A stretch of 11,635 bases of DNA from an uncultured Muribaculaceae bacterium. GTDB lineage: Bacteria; Bacteroidota; Bacteroidia; Bacteroidales; Muribaculaceae. Below the pieces are notes generated by a model. That model made no database searches, was not told the origin of the DNA, and worked only from the letters and a program-made list of their open reading frames with translations. Position numbers and translations under genes: made by a program. Of this stretch, positions 1 through 7,288 are shown piece by piece; position 1 is the first letter of the stretch, and each line of letters begins with the position of its first letter. Where the stretch lies: positions 1-11,635 of the forward strand of contig CAJUFH010000071.1 in the NCBI GenBank assembly GCA_910585755.1, read 5' to 3'.

Positions 1-637
1 TATCGGCCGGAGTGCGTTCGAATGTTGCAGCGGCCTGACCTCGGTGACCATACCCAACTCGGTGACTTCTATCGGCCGGGATGCGTTCAGTTCTTGCAGC
101 GACTTGACCTCGGTGACCATACCCAACTCGGTGACTTCTATCGGCGAGGATGCGTTCCAATCTTGCAGCAGCCTGACCTTGGTGACCATACCCAACTCGG
201 TGACTTCTATCGGCCCGAGTGCGTTCTCCGGTTGCAGCGGCCTGACCTCGGTGACCATCCCCAATTCGGTGACTACTATCGGCGGGTCAGCGTTTTACGG
301 TTGTAACGAGTTAGTCGAGGTAAACTACGACACGACTAAACCTGTCAGCGCACGTAAGAGCTTGTTTAGTGATGGTATATACAAGACTGCTACACTTAAT
401 GTGGCTGTCGGCGCCCTTGACAATGTATATAGCACGGAGCCATGGATGTACTTTGTCAACATTAAGGAGAGTGACTTCTCCGGCATCGAAGAGGTGATTG
501 CCGAGCTTGATCCGAACGCATCTATTGAGGTGTATAACCTTAATGGCGTGAAGGTGGCCGACACCATTGAGAATCTTCCCATCGGTCTCTACATTATCCG
601 TCAGGGCAAGGTTGCCAAGAAGGTTGCTGTCAAGTAA
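1..637 (+). CDS. BspA-like leucine-rich-repeat surface protein with C-terminal sorting domain (5' partial)
   Basis: The reading frame is open from the window edge (first full codon at base 2), so the N-terminus and any signal peptide lie outside. The first 100 codons are 23-residue repeats of the form TSVTIPNSVTSIGxxAFxxC, the LRR_5/BspA type (PF13306) common in cell-surface and secreted proteins of gut Bacteroidales. After the repeats comes a spacer of roughly 70 residues. The last 40 or so residues (about 510-634) contain IEVYNLNGVKV, a GLYIIR turn and a basic KKVAVK tail. This matches the type IX secretion C-terminal sorting domain (TIGR04183-like), so I infer export through the outer membrane and anchoring or release. 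The ligand is unknown; such proteins are usually linked to adhesion. It converges on the uridine phosphorylase gene. Family and partial status are well supported; the sorting-domain call is good but not certain. Confidence 0.85.
   Translation, partial: IGRSAFECCSGLTSVTIPNSVTSIGRDAFSSCSDLTSVTIPNSVTSIGEDAFQSCSSLTLVTIPNSVTSIGPSAFSGCSGLTSVTIPNSVTTIGGSAFYGCNELVEVNYDTTKPVSARKSLFSDGIYKTATLNVAVGALDNVYSTEPWMYFVNIKESDFSGIEEVIAELDPNASIEVYNLNGVKVADTIENLPIGLYIIRQGKVAKKVAVK
2..300 (+). repeat. Tandem 69-bp repeats encoding LRR units
   Basis: The block starting tcggtgacca or ttggtgacca occurs at 41, 110, 179 and 248, exactly 69 bases (23 codons) apart, with a partial unit before it running off the window edge. 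Units starting at 41 and 110 are identical over their first 36 bases. The divergence lies in the half encoding the variable AFxxC segment. Because the period is a multiple of three, gain or loss of units would keep the frame. Confidence 0.9.
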
Positions 638-667
638 AAAACAGCAATTAGACGCTCAAATAAATCG

Positions 668-700
668 GGGAGCGCATCCGACTGCATGGAAAGCGCTCCC
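668..700. terminator. Hairpin between convergent genes, probable bidirectional terminator
   Basis: A perfect 8-bp inverted repeat (gggagcgc at 668-675, gcgctccc at 693-700) flanks a 17-base loop. It sits 30 bases after the stop of the LRR gene and downstream of the minus-strand uridine phosphorylase gene. On the plus strand gttt follows; on the minus strand a cgattt stretch follows. The T-tracts are short, so termination is inferred mainly from position and stem quality. Confidence 0.5.
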
Positions 701-727
701 GTTTCATATAAGTAATTTTTCAAGCCT

Positions 728-752
728 GACGCAGCACGCCGCGTCTCTACAC
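728..752. repeat. REP-like palindrome with gcgtctctac arm
   Basis: gacgc at 728-732 pairs with gcgtc at 741-745, and gc/gc pairs inside it with one A-C mismatch. The right arm continues as gccgcgtctctac. I recall arms of this type (gtagagacgcggc) as parts of dispersed short palindromes in many Bacteroidota and cyanobacterial genomes. Here the left arm is degenerate beyond the core. Whether it is repeated in this genome cannot be seen from one window. Confidence 0.35.
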
Positions 753-797
753 AAATCAGCTTATGCGGCAGCAGCTTCGTAGACGCTGTGAAGAGGG

Positions 798-1673
798 TTA
801 GATGCGGTCGAGGACGGTCGCGATGAGGTCGCGGATGGCGGTTTTGTAGTTGGGGGTGGCGTCGTGGCGCATGCGGTTGGCGATGATGGAGCAGACGGTC
901 ATGGCGCGGTGGCCCATCAGGCGGCTGAGGCCCTGAAGGGGGGCTGACTCCATCTCGTAGTTGGTCACCTTGCGGTCGCCGAAACGGAACTCTTCGATGC
1001 GTCGGTTGAGGTCGGGATTGGCCAGGGGGAGGCGCAGCTCGCGGCCCTGCGGCCCGTAGAATCCGACGGCGGAGATAGTGTTGCCGCGCACCATGTCGTC
1101 GCATCCAATCTGATCAACCAAGGCGCTGTGGGCGTCAACGACATAAGGCTTGGCCCACAGGGGATTCCATCCCGTATGCTCGCAGAAAGCGCGCTCGAAC
1201 TCCAGGTCGGCCACCTCGTTTCGGCCAGCATAGTAGTTAAGCACGCCGTCAAATCCGATAGCCTTCTCGGCAATCACGGGAGTTCCGAGCTTCAGTTCAG
1301 GCTGGAGAGCGCCCGAGGTTCCGATTCGCACCATCGTCAGCTCCCGGTGGGAGTCCTTGACCTCGCGCGTATTGAAATCGATGTTGGCGAGCGCGTCAAG
1401 CTCGTTGATCACGATGTCTATATTGTCGGGACCGATACCGTGGCTGAGGCACATAATCGGCTTACCCTTGTAGGTGCCGCCGATGGTATGGAACTCGCGG
1501 GAAGAGACCTCGAAGTCGCGGGTATCGAAGTGCTCGGCGACGATGTTGACGCGGGCAGGGTCTCCGACGAGGATAATGCGGTCGGTAAGCTGCTGGGGGA
1601 GGAGGTGGAGGTGGAACACCGAGCCGTCGGGGTTGATAATCAGCTCGGAAGGTGCTATGATTTTCTTTTCCAT
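798..1673 (-). CDS. udp: Uridine phosphorylase (PNP/UDP family)
   Basis: This cytosolic nucleoside-salvage enzyme splits uridine with phosphate into uracil and ribose-1-phosphate. The 291-residue protein has the PNP_UDP_1 (PF01048) landmarks in order: phosphate loop VGDPARV at 36-42, an arginine at 60 that fits the phosphate-binding position contributed by the neighbouring subunit, RIGTSG at 116-121, and the ribose-binding NYEMES at 238-243. GFYGPQGREL at 204-213 places F205, Q209 and R211 with the spacing of the uracil-binding F/Q/R of E. coli Udp. This favours uridine over purine nucleosides. It is somewhat longer than the roughly 253-residue E. coli enzyme, partly through an N-terminal extension. 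It starts 57 bases after dprA on the same strand, so it may be read from the thioesterase-dprA promoter. No clear TAnnTTTG element was found in the gap. Exact substrate range remains an inference. Confidence 0.85.
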   Translation of the reverse strand: MEKKIIAPSELIINPDGSVFHLHLLPQQLTDRIILVGDPARVNIVAEHFDTRDFEVSSREFHTIGGTYKGKPIMCLSHGIGPDNIDIVINELDALANIDFNTREVKDSHRELTMVRIGTSGALQPELKLGTPVIAEKAIGFDGVLNYYAGRNEVADLEFERAFCEHTGWNPLWAKPYVVDAHSALVDQIGCDDMVRGNTISAVGFYGPQGRELRLPLANPDLNRRIEEFRFGDRKVTNYEMESAPLQGLSRLMGHRAMTVCSIIANRMRHDATPNYKTAIRDLIATVLDRI

Positions 1674-1730
1674 GGTGTTTTGTTGTTGAATTTCATACTC
1701 TTATAGTTACGCCTTCGGGAGGCGGAAAGT

Positions 1731-2861
1731 TCAGTTAACGCGGTAACGCGCCCCGGGGAGGGCCATTATCAGGTCGTCAAACTCCATTTCGACGAGCATC
1801 GCCATCAGTTGCCCCGTTGGGATTCCGAGAGCGGCCTGCAACGTGTCGGCGGTTGCCTCACCGTTGTGGGTCAGATAATCTACAATTTTCTGCTGGCTTT
1901 CAGGCAGCGGGGAGAATAGCTCAGCCTGGGCGCCTTCCACCGGGCGCGGCGTCCATCCCATCGCTTGTATCAGGTCGTCAGCGGTCTCAATCAGGGCAGC
2001 CGTCTGCTCGCGGATCAGCATGTTGCATCCGGCGCTGTATCGGTCGGATGTGCGTCCGGGGAGAGCGAACACTTCCCGGTCATATGCCCTGGCGACATGG
2101 GCCGTGTTCAGCGCGCCGCCCCGGTCGGATGCCGACTCCACGACAACGACAGCGTCCGACAGCCCCGCCACAATTCGGTTGCGGGCCAGGAAGTTGCCGC
2201 GGTGGGGCCGCGTGCCGTGGACGTAGTCGGTAACAACCGCGCCCGCGCCACGGACCATCCTGGCAGCGTCGTTGCGGTGTTCGGCGGGATAAATCGTGTC
2301 AAGCCCGTGAGCCACTACCGCAGCCGTCGGGACTCCGAGAGCCATCGCCCGCCGATGCCCCATAATATCGCATCCAACAGCCAGCCCGCTGATTATCAGC
2401 AAGTCGTCAAGCTTATCCGCCAGGTCGCCAACGAGCTTGTCAATAAACTTCGCTCCATAGACCGTAGCGTTGCGGGTGCCGACAACAGCGACGACATGCC
2501 TCGCGTTAAGGTCGCAGTCACCCTTCACATAAAGCATAGCGGGAGCGTCGTCGCAAGCGAGCAGACGCCGAGGATAATCCTCGTCGGTGAAATACAGACA
2601 TCGGATGCCGTTCTTATCGATAAACGGCAGCTCCTCCCTCGCGACAGCGAGAGCCGCGTCAAGGTCGGAGCGCGACAGGGAAATTCTGCGCCCGCTACCG
2701 ACTTCGCGGAACGCCTCCTCGCCGTTTTCAAACAGCGCCCGCTCAGAGCCGAACAGTTCAAGCACGCGTTCGGCACGCCCGGTGTTCATCCCGCGGAGTT
2801 GCGAGAAGGCCACCCGGTAAAAGAGTTCCGACTGAGGTTGGCGAGAAGGCTGGATAATCAT
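1731..2861 (-). CDS. dprA: DNA-processing protein DprA (Smf)
   Basis: DprA binds incoming single-stranded DNA and loads RecA during natural transformation; many bacteria without known competence also keep it. The 376-residue protein is full length. An N-terminal helical SAM/HhH-like region spans about 15-60 (LRGMNTGRAERVLELFG). The Rossmann-type DNA_processg_A domain covers about 90-300, with VVGTRNATVYG at 126-136, SGLAVGCD at 158-165 and NFLARNRIVAGLS at 223-235, followed by ESASDRGGALNTAHVA and NMLIREQTAAL. A C-terminal winged-helix segment lies at about 320-374. The start ATG overlaps the stop of the thioesterase gene by four bases (ATGA, 2858-2861), so translation is probably coupled. 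Uridine phosphorylase follows on the same strand. Identification is secure; whether this organism takes up DNA cannot be told. Confidence 0.95.
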   Translation of the reverse strand: MIIQPSRQPQSELFYRVAFSQLRGMNTGRAERVLELFGSERALFENGEEAFREVGSGRRISLSRSDLDAALAVAREELPFIDKNGIRCLYFTDEDYPRRLLACDDAPAMLYVKGDCDLNARHVVAVVGTRNATVYGAKFIDKLVGDLADKLDDLLIISGLAVGCDIMGHRRAMALGVPTAAVVAHGLDTIYPAEHRNDAARMVRGAGAVVTDYVHGTRPHRGNFLARNRIVAGLSDAVVVVESASDRGGALNTAHVARAYDREVFALPGRTSDRYSAGCNMLIREQTAALIETADDLIQAMGWTPRPVEGAQAELFSPLPESQQKIVDYLTHNGEATADTLQAALGIPTGQLMAMLVEMEFDDLIMALPGARYRVN

Positions 2862-3286
2862 TTCGCTGTTTCCGTGTTGGTTATCGAACCTGCGAATGCA
2901 TGGGCGAGCTCCTCGCCGCGGCTAAGACGGCCGTTAGAGGTGGAGACAATCGTAACGAGCGCCTTCACGACCTGCTGCCCGGCCTCGTTGAATATATCCT
3001 GATGGAATACGAACCGCGCGCCCCGGCGTTCGAGCCACAGGCAGCTACGCATACTCTCGGCCAGGCGCAGCGGACGCAGATAGCTGATTTCTATCTTGCT
3101 GACCACGGGGTCCACCCCGCGGCGCTGCATGTCGCGGAAACTGACCCCGCGGCTTTCGCAGAACTCGTGGCGCGTGTGCTCCAGGTAGTGCAGGTAATTG
3201 GCGTTGTTAACAATTCCCTGCGAGTCAACCTCGTAGTCGCGCACCTTTATAGGCATTTCAAATGTATATACAGATTCCTGGGCCAT
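2858..3286 (-). CDS. Acyl-CoA thioesterase, YbgC/4-hydroxybenzoyl-CoA thioesterase-like hotdog protein
   Basis: This is a probable cytosolic hydrolase of acyl-CoA thioesters (4HBT superfamily, PF03061/PF13279). From the chosen ATG the protein has 142 residues, the usual length. VRDYEVDSQGIVNNANYLHYLEHTRHEF at 15-42 is the hotdog signature, with D21 at the catalytic-aspartate position and the helix residues N30, Y31 and E36 conserved. An in-frame ATG lies 17 codons upstream (3337). However, a strong Bacteroidota promoter (-7 at 3308-3315, -33 at 3335-3338, minus strand) lies inside that extension, and family similarity begins only after the second ATG. The start at 3286 is therefore preferred, giving a leader of about 15 bases. 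It overlaps dprA by 4 bp and is divergent from the C45-type hydrolase gene. The natural substrate is unknown. Confidence 0.88.
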   Translation of the reverse strand: MAQESVYTFEMPIKVRDYEVDSQGIVNNANYLHYLEHTRHEFCESRGVSFRDMQRRGVDPVVSKIEISYLRPLRLAESMRSCLWLERRGARFVFHQDIFNEAGQQVVKALVTIVSTSNGRLSRGEELAHAFAGSITNTETAK

Positions 3287-3307
3287 ATGTCGAGTGAATG
3301 TCAAACT

Positions 3308-3338
3308 CAAAGTTAGGGGTTTTCGGGGAATCTTCAAA
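3308..3338 (-). promoter_or_regulatory. Bacteroidota promoter for the thioesterase-dprA(-udp) unit
   Basis: On the minus strand TTTG (3335-3338) is followed after exactly 19 bases by TAACTTTG (3308-3315), a full match to the TTTG-N19-21-TAnnTTTG pattern. Transcription would begin near 3301-3303, about 15 bases before the ATG at 3286. Confidence 0.75.
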
Positions 3339-3364
3339 ACAAAATTCGTAATTTCGCGTCAAAT

Positions 3365-4462
3365 ATGAATATCTCCCACAAAGCATCGAGAACGACGGCC
3401 CTGCTGGCCGCTCTAATGGCGACGGTAGCCGCCATGGCCTGCACTTCGGCTCTTGTCAGCGCCGACGCGTCGGCCACGGGGCGCTGGATGCTTTGGAAAC
3501 ACCGCGATTCCGGCCACAAGGACAACATCGTCGACCGCGTTGAGGCGACAGACTCCACGATGGCCTATGTCGCACTCTTCAACGCCGGGGACACCCGCCG
3601 CGAGGAGGCCTGGATCGGGTTCAACTCGGCGGGATTCGCGGTAATGAACACGGCAAGCTATAACCTCGCCCCCGACACGGCCGCGCTGAAAGACCGCGAA
3701 GGGTTCCTTATGAGCCGGGCGCTTGGTGTCTGCCGCACACTGGAAGATTTCGACTCGCTGCTCAACGCCCTGCCCCGCCCCCTCGGTGTCCAGGCCAATT
3801 TCGGAGCTGTCGACGCCTCAGGCAACGGCGCTTTCTTTGAAACGCACGACAACGGATTCGTACGCTACAACCTATCTGACGCACCCGACGGCATGCTGCT
3901 CCGCACAAACTTCTCTTTCAGCGGAGGGCCGGCCAACCGACTGGGGACGGAACGCTTCGACAACGAGCGCTACATCATTGACACCATCACCGCCAAGGGG
4001 AAACTCGCGCCCTGGCATTTCACCGAAACCTTGTCGCGCTCATTCCGGCTCCCCGACGGTTCCGACCCACTGACCCGCGGAAGGGCCTCGATGCCCGACA
4101 AAGGGAGCTGCATAGCCCGCGGCAATTCCACAGCTTCCGTTGTCATCGAAGGCCCCCTCCCCGGCGACACTTCCGGGAAGGGCATCGTCATGTGGACGGC
4201 CATCGGATTCCCGGCCCTTTCAAGCGTTCTCCCCGCGACCATCGACTCCATCCCGGCTCCGCTGAAAGCCGCCTCGAACGGGCGCTCTACCCAATGCGAC
4301 CTGGCCAACTCCCTCCGTGCGAAAGCGACAATTAAAAAAGGAAAACAACGCGGTTTCAACCTCGACATTATAAGAAAACATATTGACGCCTGCTGCGGGA
4401 AAGCGCTTGCGGAATATGGCAAGCGGCATCCGTCCGCCCCGAAACCACATAATAAGAAATGA
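3365..4462 (+). CDS. Secreted C45-type Ntn-hydrolase (acyl-CoA:6-APA acyltransferase-like / linear amide hydrolase)
   Basis: The 365-residue protein has an N-terminal signal sequence (basic NISHKASR, then hydrophobic LLAALMATVAAMA) directly followed by Cys26. The CTSALVSADASATG-R-WMLWKHRD block (26-48) is the start of the mature chain in the bacterial acyl-CoA:6-aminopenicillanate acyltransferase-like/C45 family. In Ntn-hydrolases an exposed N-terminal Cys is the nucleophile, so removal of the signal peptide after Ala25 would itself make the active enzyme. Later family-type blocks are ANFGAVDASGNGAFFE (about 144-159), LLRTNFSFSGG (about 179-189) and IVMWTAIGFP (about 275-284). The substrate is unknown; an amide bond such as an N-acyl amino acid or bile-acid-like conjugate is possible by analogy only. 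AMAC does not fit a good lipobox, so lipidation is less likely. It overlaps the DUF486 gene by 4 bp. The start was chosen because it retains the signal peptide. Confidence 0.78.
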   Translation: MNISHKASRTTALLAALMATVAAMACTSALVSADASATGRWMLWKHRDSGHKDNIVDRVEATDSTMAYVALFNAGDTRREEAWIGFNSAGFAVMNTASYNLAPDTAALKDREGFLMSRALGVCRTLEDFDSLLNALPRPLGVQANFGAVDASGNGAFFETHDNGFVRYNLSDAPDGMLLRTNFSFSGGPANRLGTERFDNERYIIDTITAKGKLAPWHFTETLSRSFRLPDGSDPLTRGRASMPDKGSCIARGNSTASVVIEGPLPGDTSGKGIVMWTAIGFPALSSVLPATIDSIPAPLKAASNGRSTQCDLANSLRAKATIKKGKQRGFNLDIIRKHIDACCGKALAEYGKRHPSAPKPHNKK

Positions 4463-4830
4463 ACCCGTCATTATTAACAATCGGCCTCCTCGTCATAGCC
4501 AACATCTTCATGACCATCGCCTGGTACGGCCATCTCAAGCTGCAAAGCAGCGGAATCTCGGCCAACTGGCCCGTTTTCGTCGTGATACTCGTATCGTGGG
4601 GCATCGCCCTGATTGAATATTGCTTCCAGGTTCCGGCCAACCGCCTCGGATTTGAGGGGAACGGAGGGCCGTTCTCGCTAATGCAACTAAAAGTAATGCA
4701 GGAGGTTATAACGCTGGTAGTGTTCGTGATTTTCAGCGTCATAGCGTTTAACGACTTCCAGTTGCGATGGAACCACTTCGCGGCTATGCTGCTGCTTGTC
4801 GGAGCCGTTTACCTGGTGTTTATGAAGTGA
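4459..4830 (+). CDS. DUF486/DMT-family small membrane protein
   Basis: The 123-residue protein has four predicted membrane helices at about 5-24, 35-55, 78-98 and 103-121. The EYCFQVPANRLGF motif (53-65) and FSLMQLKVMQE (72-82) are characteristic of the DUF486 family (PF04342), placed in the drug/metabolite transporter superfamily. These have the size of a single EmrE-like unit and would have to act as oligomers; no substrate is known. The ATG overlaps the stop of the preceding hydrolase gene (ATGA, 4459-4462), so the two are co-transcribed and probably translationally coupled. That fits a transporter handling a product of the secreted hydrolase, but that link is only inferred. Family assignment is confident; function is open. 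Confidence 0.88.
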   Translation: MNPSLLTIGLLVIANIFMTIAWYGHLKLQSSGISANWPVFVVILVSWGIALIEYCFQVPANRLGFEGNGGPFSLMQLKVMQEVITLVVFVIFSVIAFNDFQLRWNHFAAMLLLVGAVYLVFMK

Positions 4831-4854
4831 TTTAGCAATCTTTCACTTCATTTT

Positions 4855-4886
4855 CTTGAATAACCCCCGCGAAAGCACTAACTTTG
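4855..4886 (+). promoter_or_regulatory. Bacteroidota promoter for dcp
   Basis: CTTG (4855-4858, one mismatch to TTTG) is followed after 20 bases by a perfect TAACTTTG (4879-4886). Transcription would begin near 4892, about 18 bases before the ATG at 4911. Confidence 0.7.
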
Positions 4887-4910
4887 TATATATAAGTCTC
4901 ACAAGAATAT

Positions 4911-7061
4911 ATGAAAAAAGTAATTCCGGCGCTTACCGCCGCCATCGCTATCATGACCCAGACCTCGCCCATTCAGGCGGCCTCCGCCCCGGGGGCGGTG
5001 TTCGCCAAGCCGTTTACCGAGACCGTCCACGGCACGGCCCCGTTCTCCCAGATTACCAACGCCGACTATGAGCCGGCTATCGACCGCGGCATCGCGCTCG
5101 CCCGCAAGGAAATAGACGCTATCGCCAAGAATCCCGAGGCTTCCACCTTCGAGAACACCATCGTGGCGCTCGACCGTTCCGGCGAAGACCTCGACCGCGT
5201 GCTCAATATCTTCTTCAACCTCCTCGAAGCCGACAGCGACGACGAGATGATGGAGATTTCGATGCGCGTGACTCCGAAACTCTCAGACTACTCCACCTCC
5301 ATAATCCTGAACCAAGACCTATGGAAGCGCGTCAAAGCTGTTTACGACGGACGCGACGCCCTGAAGCTCACCCCCGAGCAGCAGACCCTCCTGCAAAAGA
5401 CCTACGACAGCTTCGCGCTCTCCGGCGCCAATCTCGAGGGAGCCGACCGCGAGGAGTATCGCAAACTCAGCTCGGAACTGTCGGAACTGACCACCAAGTT
5501 CGGGCAGAACGTGCTCAAAGAACTGAACACATATGAGATATGGCTCACAGCCGACGACCTTGCGGGACTTCCCGAAGGCATAGTGGCCGAAGCCGCCCAG
5601 CTCGCTGAACAGAAAGGGCGCAAGGGAGAGTTCCTCTTCACCCTCGCGCAGCCTACCTATATGGCGTTCATGAAATACAGCGAGCGCCCCGACCTCCGCG
5701 AGCGCTTCTACCGCCTCTATACCGGCCGCAACACCAAGGGTGAGTTCTCCAACATGGAAAACATCAAGCGCATTTCCGAACTTCGCCTGAAAATCGCCAA
5801 CCTCCTCGGAGCCAAGACTTACGCCGAGCACTCCCTCCGTCGCACGATGGCGCAGAACCCCGAGAGCGTCTACAAGCTCCTCGACCAGCTCCGCGACGCA
5901 TACCGCCCCGCCCTCGACAAGGAACTGGCGGAACTGACGGAGTTCGCCTCCCAGACCGAAGGGAAACCGGTGACAATCAACGCCTGGGATTACAGCTTCT
6001 GGGCCAATAAGCTCAAGAACGCCCGCTATTCGTTCGACGAAGAGGAGCTGCGCCCCTACTTCGAGCTTGACAACGTCATTGACGGCGTTTTCGGCCTCGC
6101 GACAAAGCTCTACGGCCTCAAGTTCACCCAGAACGACGCAATCCAGCCGTACCATCCCGACGTGAAGGCATTCGACGTGACCGACGAGAAAGGGAACTTT
6201 ATCGGCGTGATCTACACCGACTTCTTCCCCCGCGCATCGAAGCGCCCCGGAGCGTGGATGACCGAGTTCAAGGGACAGCGTGTCAACGCGCAGGGTGTTG
6301 ACGAGCGCCCCCACGTCTCCATCGTGATGAACTTCACCAAGCCGACCGCCGACAAGCCATCCCTGCTGACCCCCTACGAAGTCGAAACCTTCCTCCACGA
6401 GTTCGGCCACGCCCTCCACGGCCTGCTGACCCGCTGCAACTACGGCTCCCTCTCCGGCACCAGCGTTTACCGCGACTTCGTGGAACTCCCCTCGCAGTTC
6501 AACGAAAACTACCTGACCGAGCAGCAGTTCCTCGACTCCTTCGCAAAGCACTACCAGACCGGCGAGAAAATTCCCGCCAACCTCGTTGAGAAAATCGTGA
6601 AATCCTCGCAGTTCGGAGCCGCATACGCCTGCATGCGACAGCTCGGATTCGGATATACCGACATGGCATGGCACACCATCACCGCCCCGGTCGACGACCC
6701 CGCGGCCTTCGAGAGCGCCGCGATCGAGCAGGTGCGCATCTTCCCCGATGTCGAAGGATCAATGCACTCGCCCCAGTTCAGCCACATCTTCTCCGGGGGA
6801 TACGCCGCCGGATACTACTCCTACAAATGGGCCGAGGTGCTTGACGCCGACGCTTTCGCCAAATTCAAAGAGAACGGCATCTTCGACCGTGCGACGGCCG
6901 ACTCCTTCCGCACCAACATCCTCGAGCGCGGCGGCACGGAGAACCCCGCCCTCCTCTACAAGCGTTTCCGCGGCCAGGACCCGACAATCGACGCCCTCCT
7001 GATCCGCGACGGCATCCTCCCCACCCCCGCCCCCAAGGACCTCACCCCCGCTAAAAACTAA
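4911..7061 (+). CDS. dcp: Peptidyl-dipeptidase Dcp, M3 family zinc metallopeptidase
   Basis: Dcp removes dipeptides from the C-terminus of short peptides. The 716-residue length is that expected for the family. An N-terminal signal peptide (KK, then IPALTAAIAIM, likely cleaved after IQA near residue 23) places it in the periplasm, unlike cytosolic E. coli Dcp. The zinc site is complete: HEFGH at 496-500 with the third ligand E525 in DFVELPSQ. The substrate-closing loop GGYAAGYYSYKW at 629-640 carries the conserved tyrosines of M3 peptidases. The preceding helical half (about 40-400) shows no gap. It has its own promoter and is followed by a strong inverted repeat, so it appears monocistronic. 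A likely role is recycling peptides from protein digestion. The close relative oligopeptidase A (PrlC) is the main alternative, but the secreted, roughly 700-residue form fits Dcp. Confidence 0.93.
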   Translation: MKKVIPALTAAIAIMTQTSPIQAASAPGAVFAKPFTETVHGTAPFSQITNADYEPAIDRGIALARKEIDAIAKNPEASTFENTIVALDRSGEDLDRVLNIFFNLLEADSDDEMMEISMRVTPKLSDYSTSIILNQDLWKRVKAVYDGRDALKLTPEQQTLLQKTYDSFALSGANLEGADREEYRKLSSELSELTTKFGQNVLKELNTYEIWLTADDLAGLPEGIVAEAAQLAEQKGRKGEFLFTLAQPTYMAFMKYSERPDLRERFYRLYTGRNTKGEFSNMENIKRISELRLKIANLLGAKTYAEHSLRRTMAQNPESVYKLLDQLRDAYRPALDKELAELTEFASQTEGKPVTINAWDYSFWANKLKNARYSFDEEELRPYFELDNVIDGVFGLATKLYGLKFTQNDAIQPYHPDVKAFDVTDEKGNFIGVIYTDFFPRASKRPGAWMTEFKGQRVNAQGVDERPHVSIVMNFTKPTADKPSLLTPYEVETFLHEFGHALHGLLTRCNYGSLSGTSVYRDFVELPSQFNENYLTEQQFLDSFAKHYQTGEKIPANLVEKIVKSSQFGAAYACMRQLGFGYTDMAWHTITAPVDDPAAFESAAIEQVRIFPDVEGSMHSPQFSHIFSGGYAAGYYSYKWAEVLDADAFAKFKENGIFDRATADSFRTNILERGGTENPALLYKRFRGQDPTIDALLIRDGILPTPAPKDLTPAKN

Positions 7062-7107
7062 ATCCATCATACTCGGTGAATCGGGCTTTGCCCCCACACC
7101 GCCGAAC

Positions 7108-7153
7108 GACAGCGACAGCGTGCGAGCCATATAACTCGCACGCTGTCGCTGTC
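7108..7153. terminator. Perfect 19-bp inverted repeat after dcp, probable terminator
   Basis: 7108-7126 is exactly complementary to 7135-7153, with an 8-base loop (ccatataa). The stem is GC-rich, and its arm contains gacagc twice in tandem. It begins 46 bases after the dcp stop. The 3' side continues tcttaactgg, so there is no proper T-tract. A strong stem at this position suggests a transcription stop or mRNA 3'-end protection, but a palindromic repeat element is equally possible. Confidence 0.55.
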
Positions 7154-7213
7154 TTAACTGGGGGGAAGAATTAGGGGGAAACGGGGTGATTTCTGACGTT
7201 TCGGCGCCGAGGG

Positions 7214-7245
7214 GTTGTCCTGTTGGAACACGTTAGGTATTTTTG
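7214..7245 (+). promoter_or_regulatory. Bacteroidota promoter for the GH28 gene
   Basis: GTTG (7214-7217) is followed after 20 bases by TATTTTTG (7238-7245), a perfect TAnnTTTG. Transcription would begin near 7251, leaving about 37 bases of leader before the ATG at 7289. Confidence 0.6.
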
Positions 7246-7288
7246 CATATCTATCGATTCACAATTTTTGCAAGCACTCTGACATACC

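Noticed and set aside
22..306. 94-codon second frame through the LRR repeats
   Set aside because: It is open only because the 69-bp unit repeats in every frame; the frame ending at 637 carries the known LRR_5 pattern and the sorting domain.
1710..1724. Short stem cgcct/aggcg between dprA and udp as a terminator
   Set aside because: Only 5 bp with no T-run; unlikely to stop transcription between the two genes.
1965..3002. 345-codon plus-strand frame across dprA and the thioesterase gene
   Set aside because: It runs antisense through two recognised genes and shows no domain.
3349..3356. TAATTTCG as a promoter for the C45-type hydrolase
   Set aside because: One mismatch, no -33 partner at the right distance, and the transcript would start only 2-4 bases before the ATG; too weak to list.
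5319..6674. 451-codon open frame on the minus strand opposite dcp
   Set aside because: It lies wholly antisense to a well-identified M3 peptidase; long antisense frames are expected in GC-rich genes with this codon bias, and the translation is low-complexity Val/Gly/Glu.
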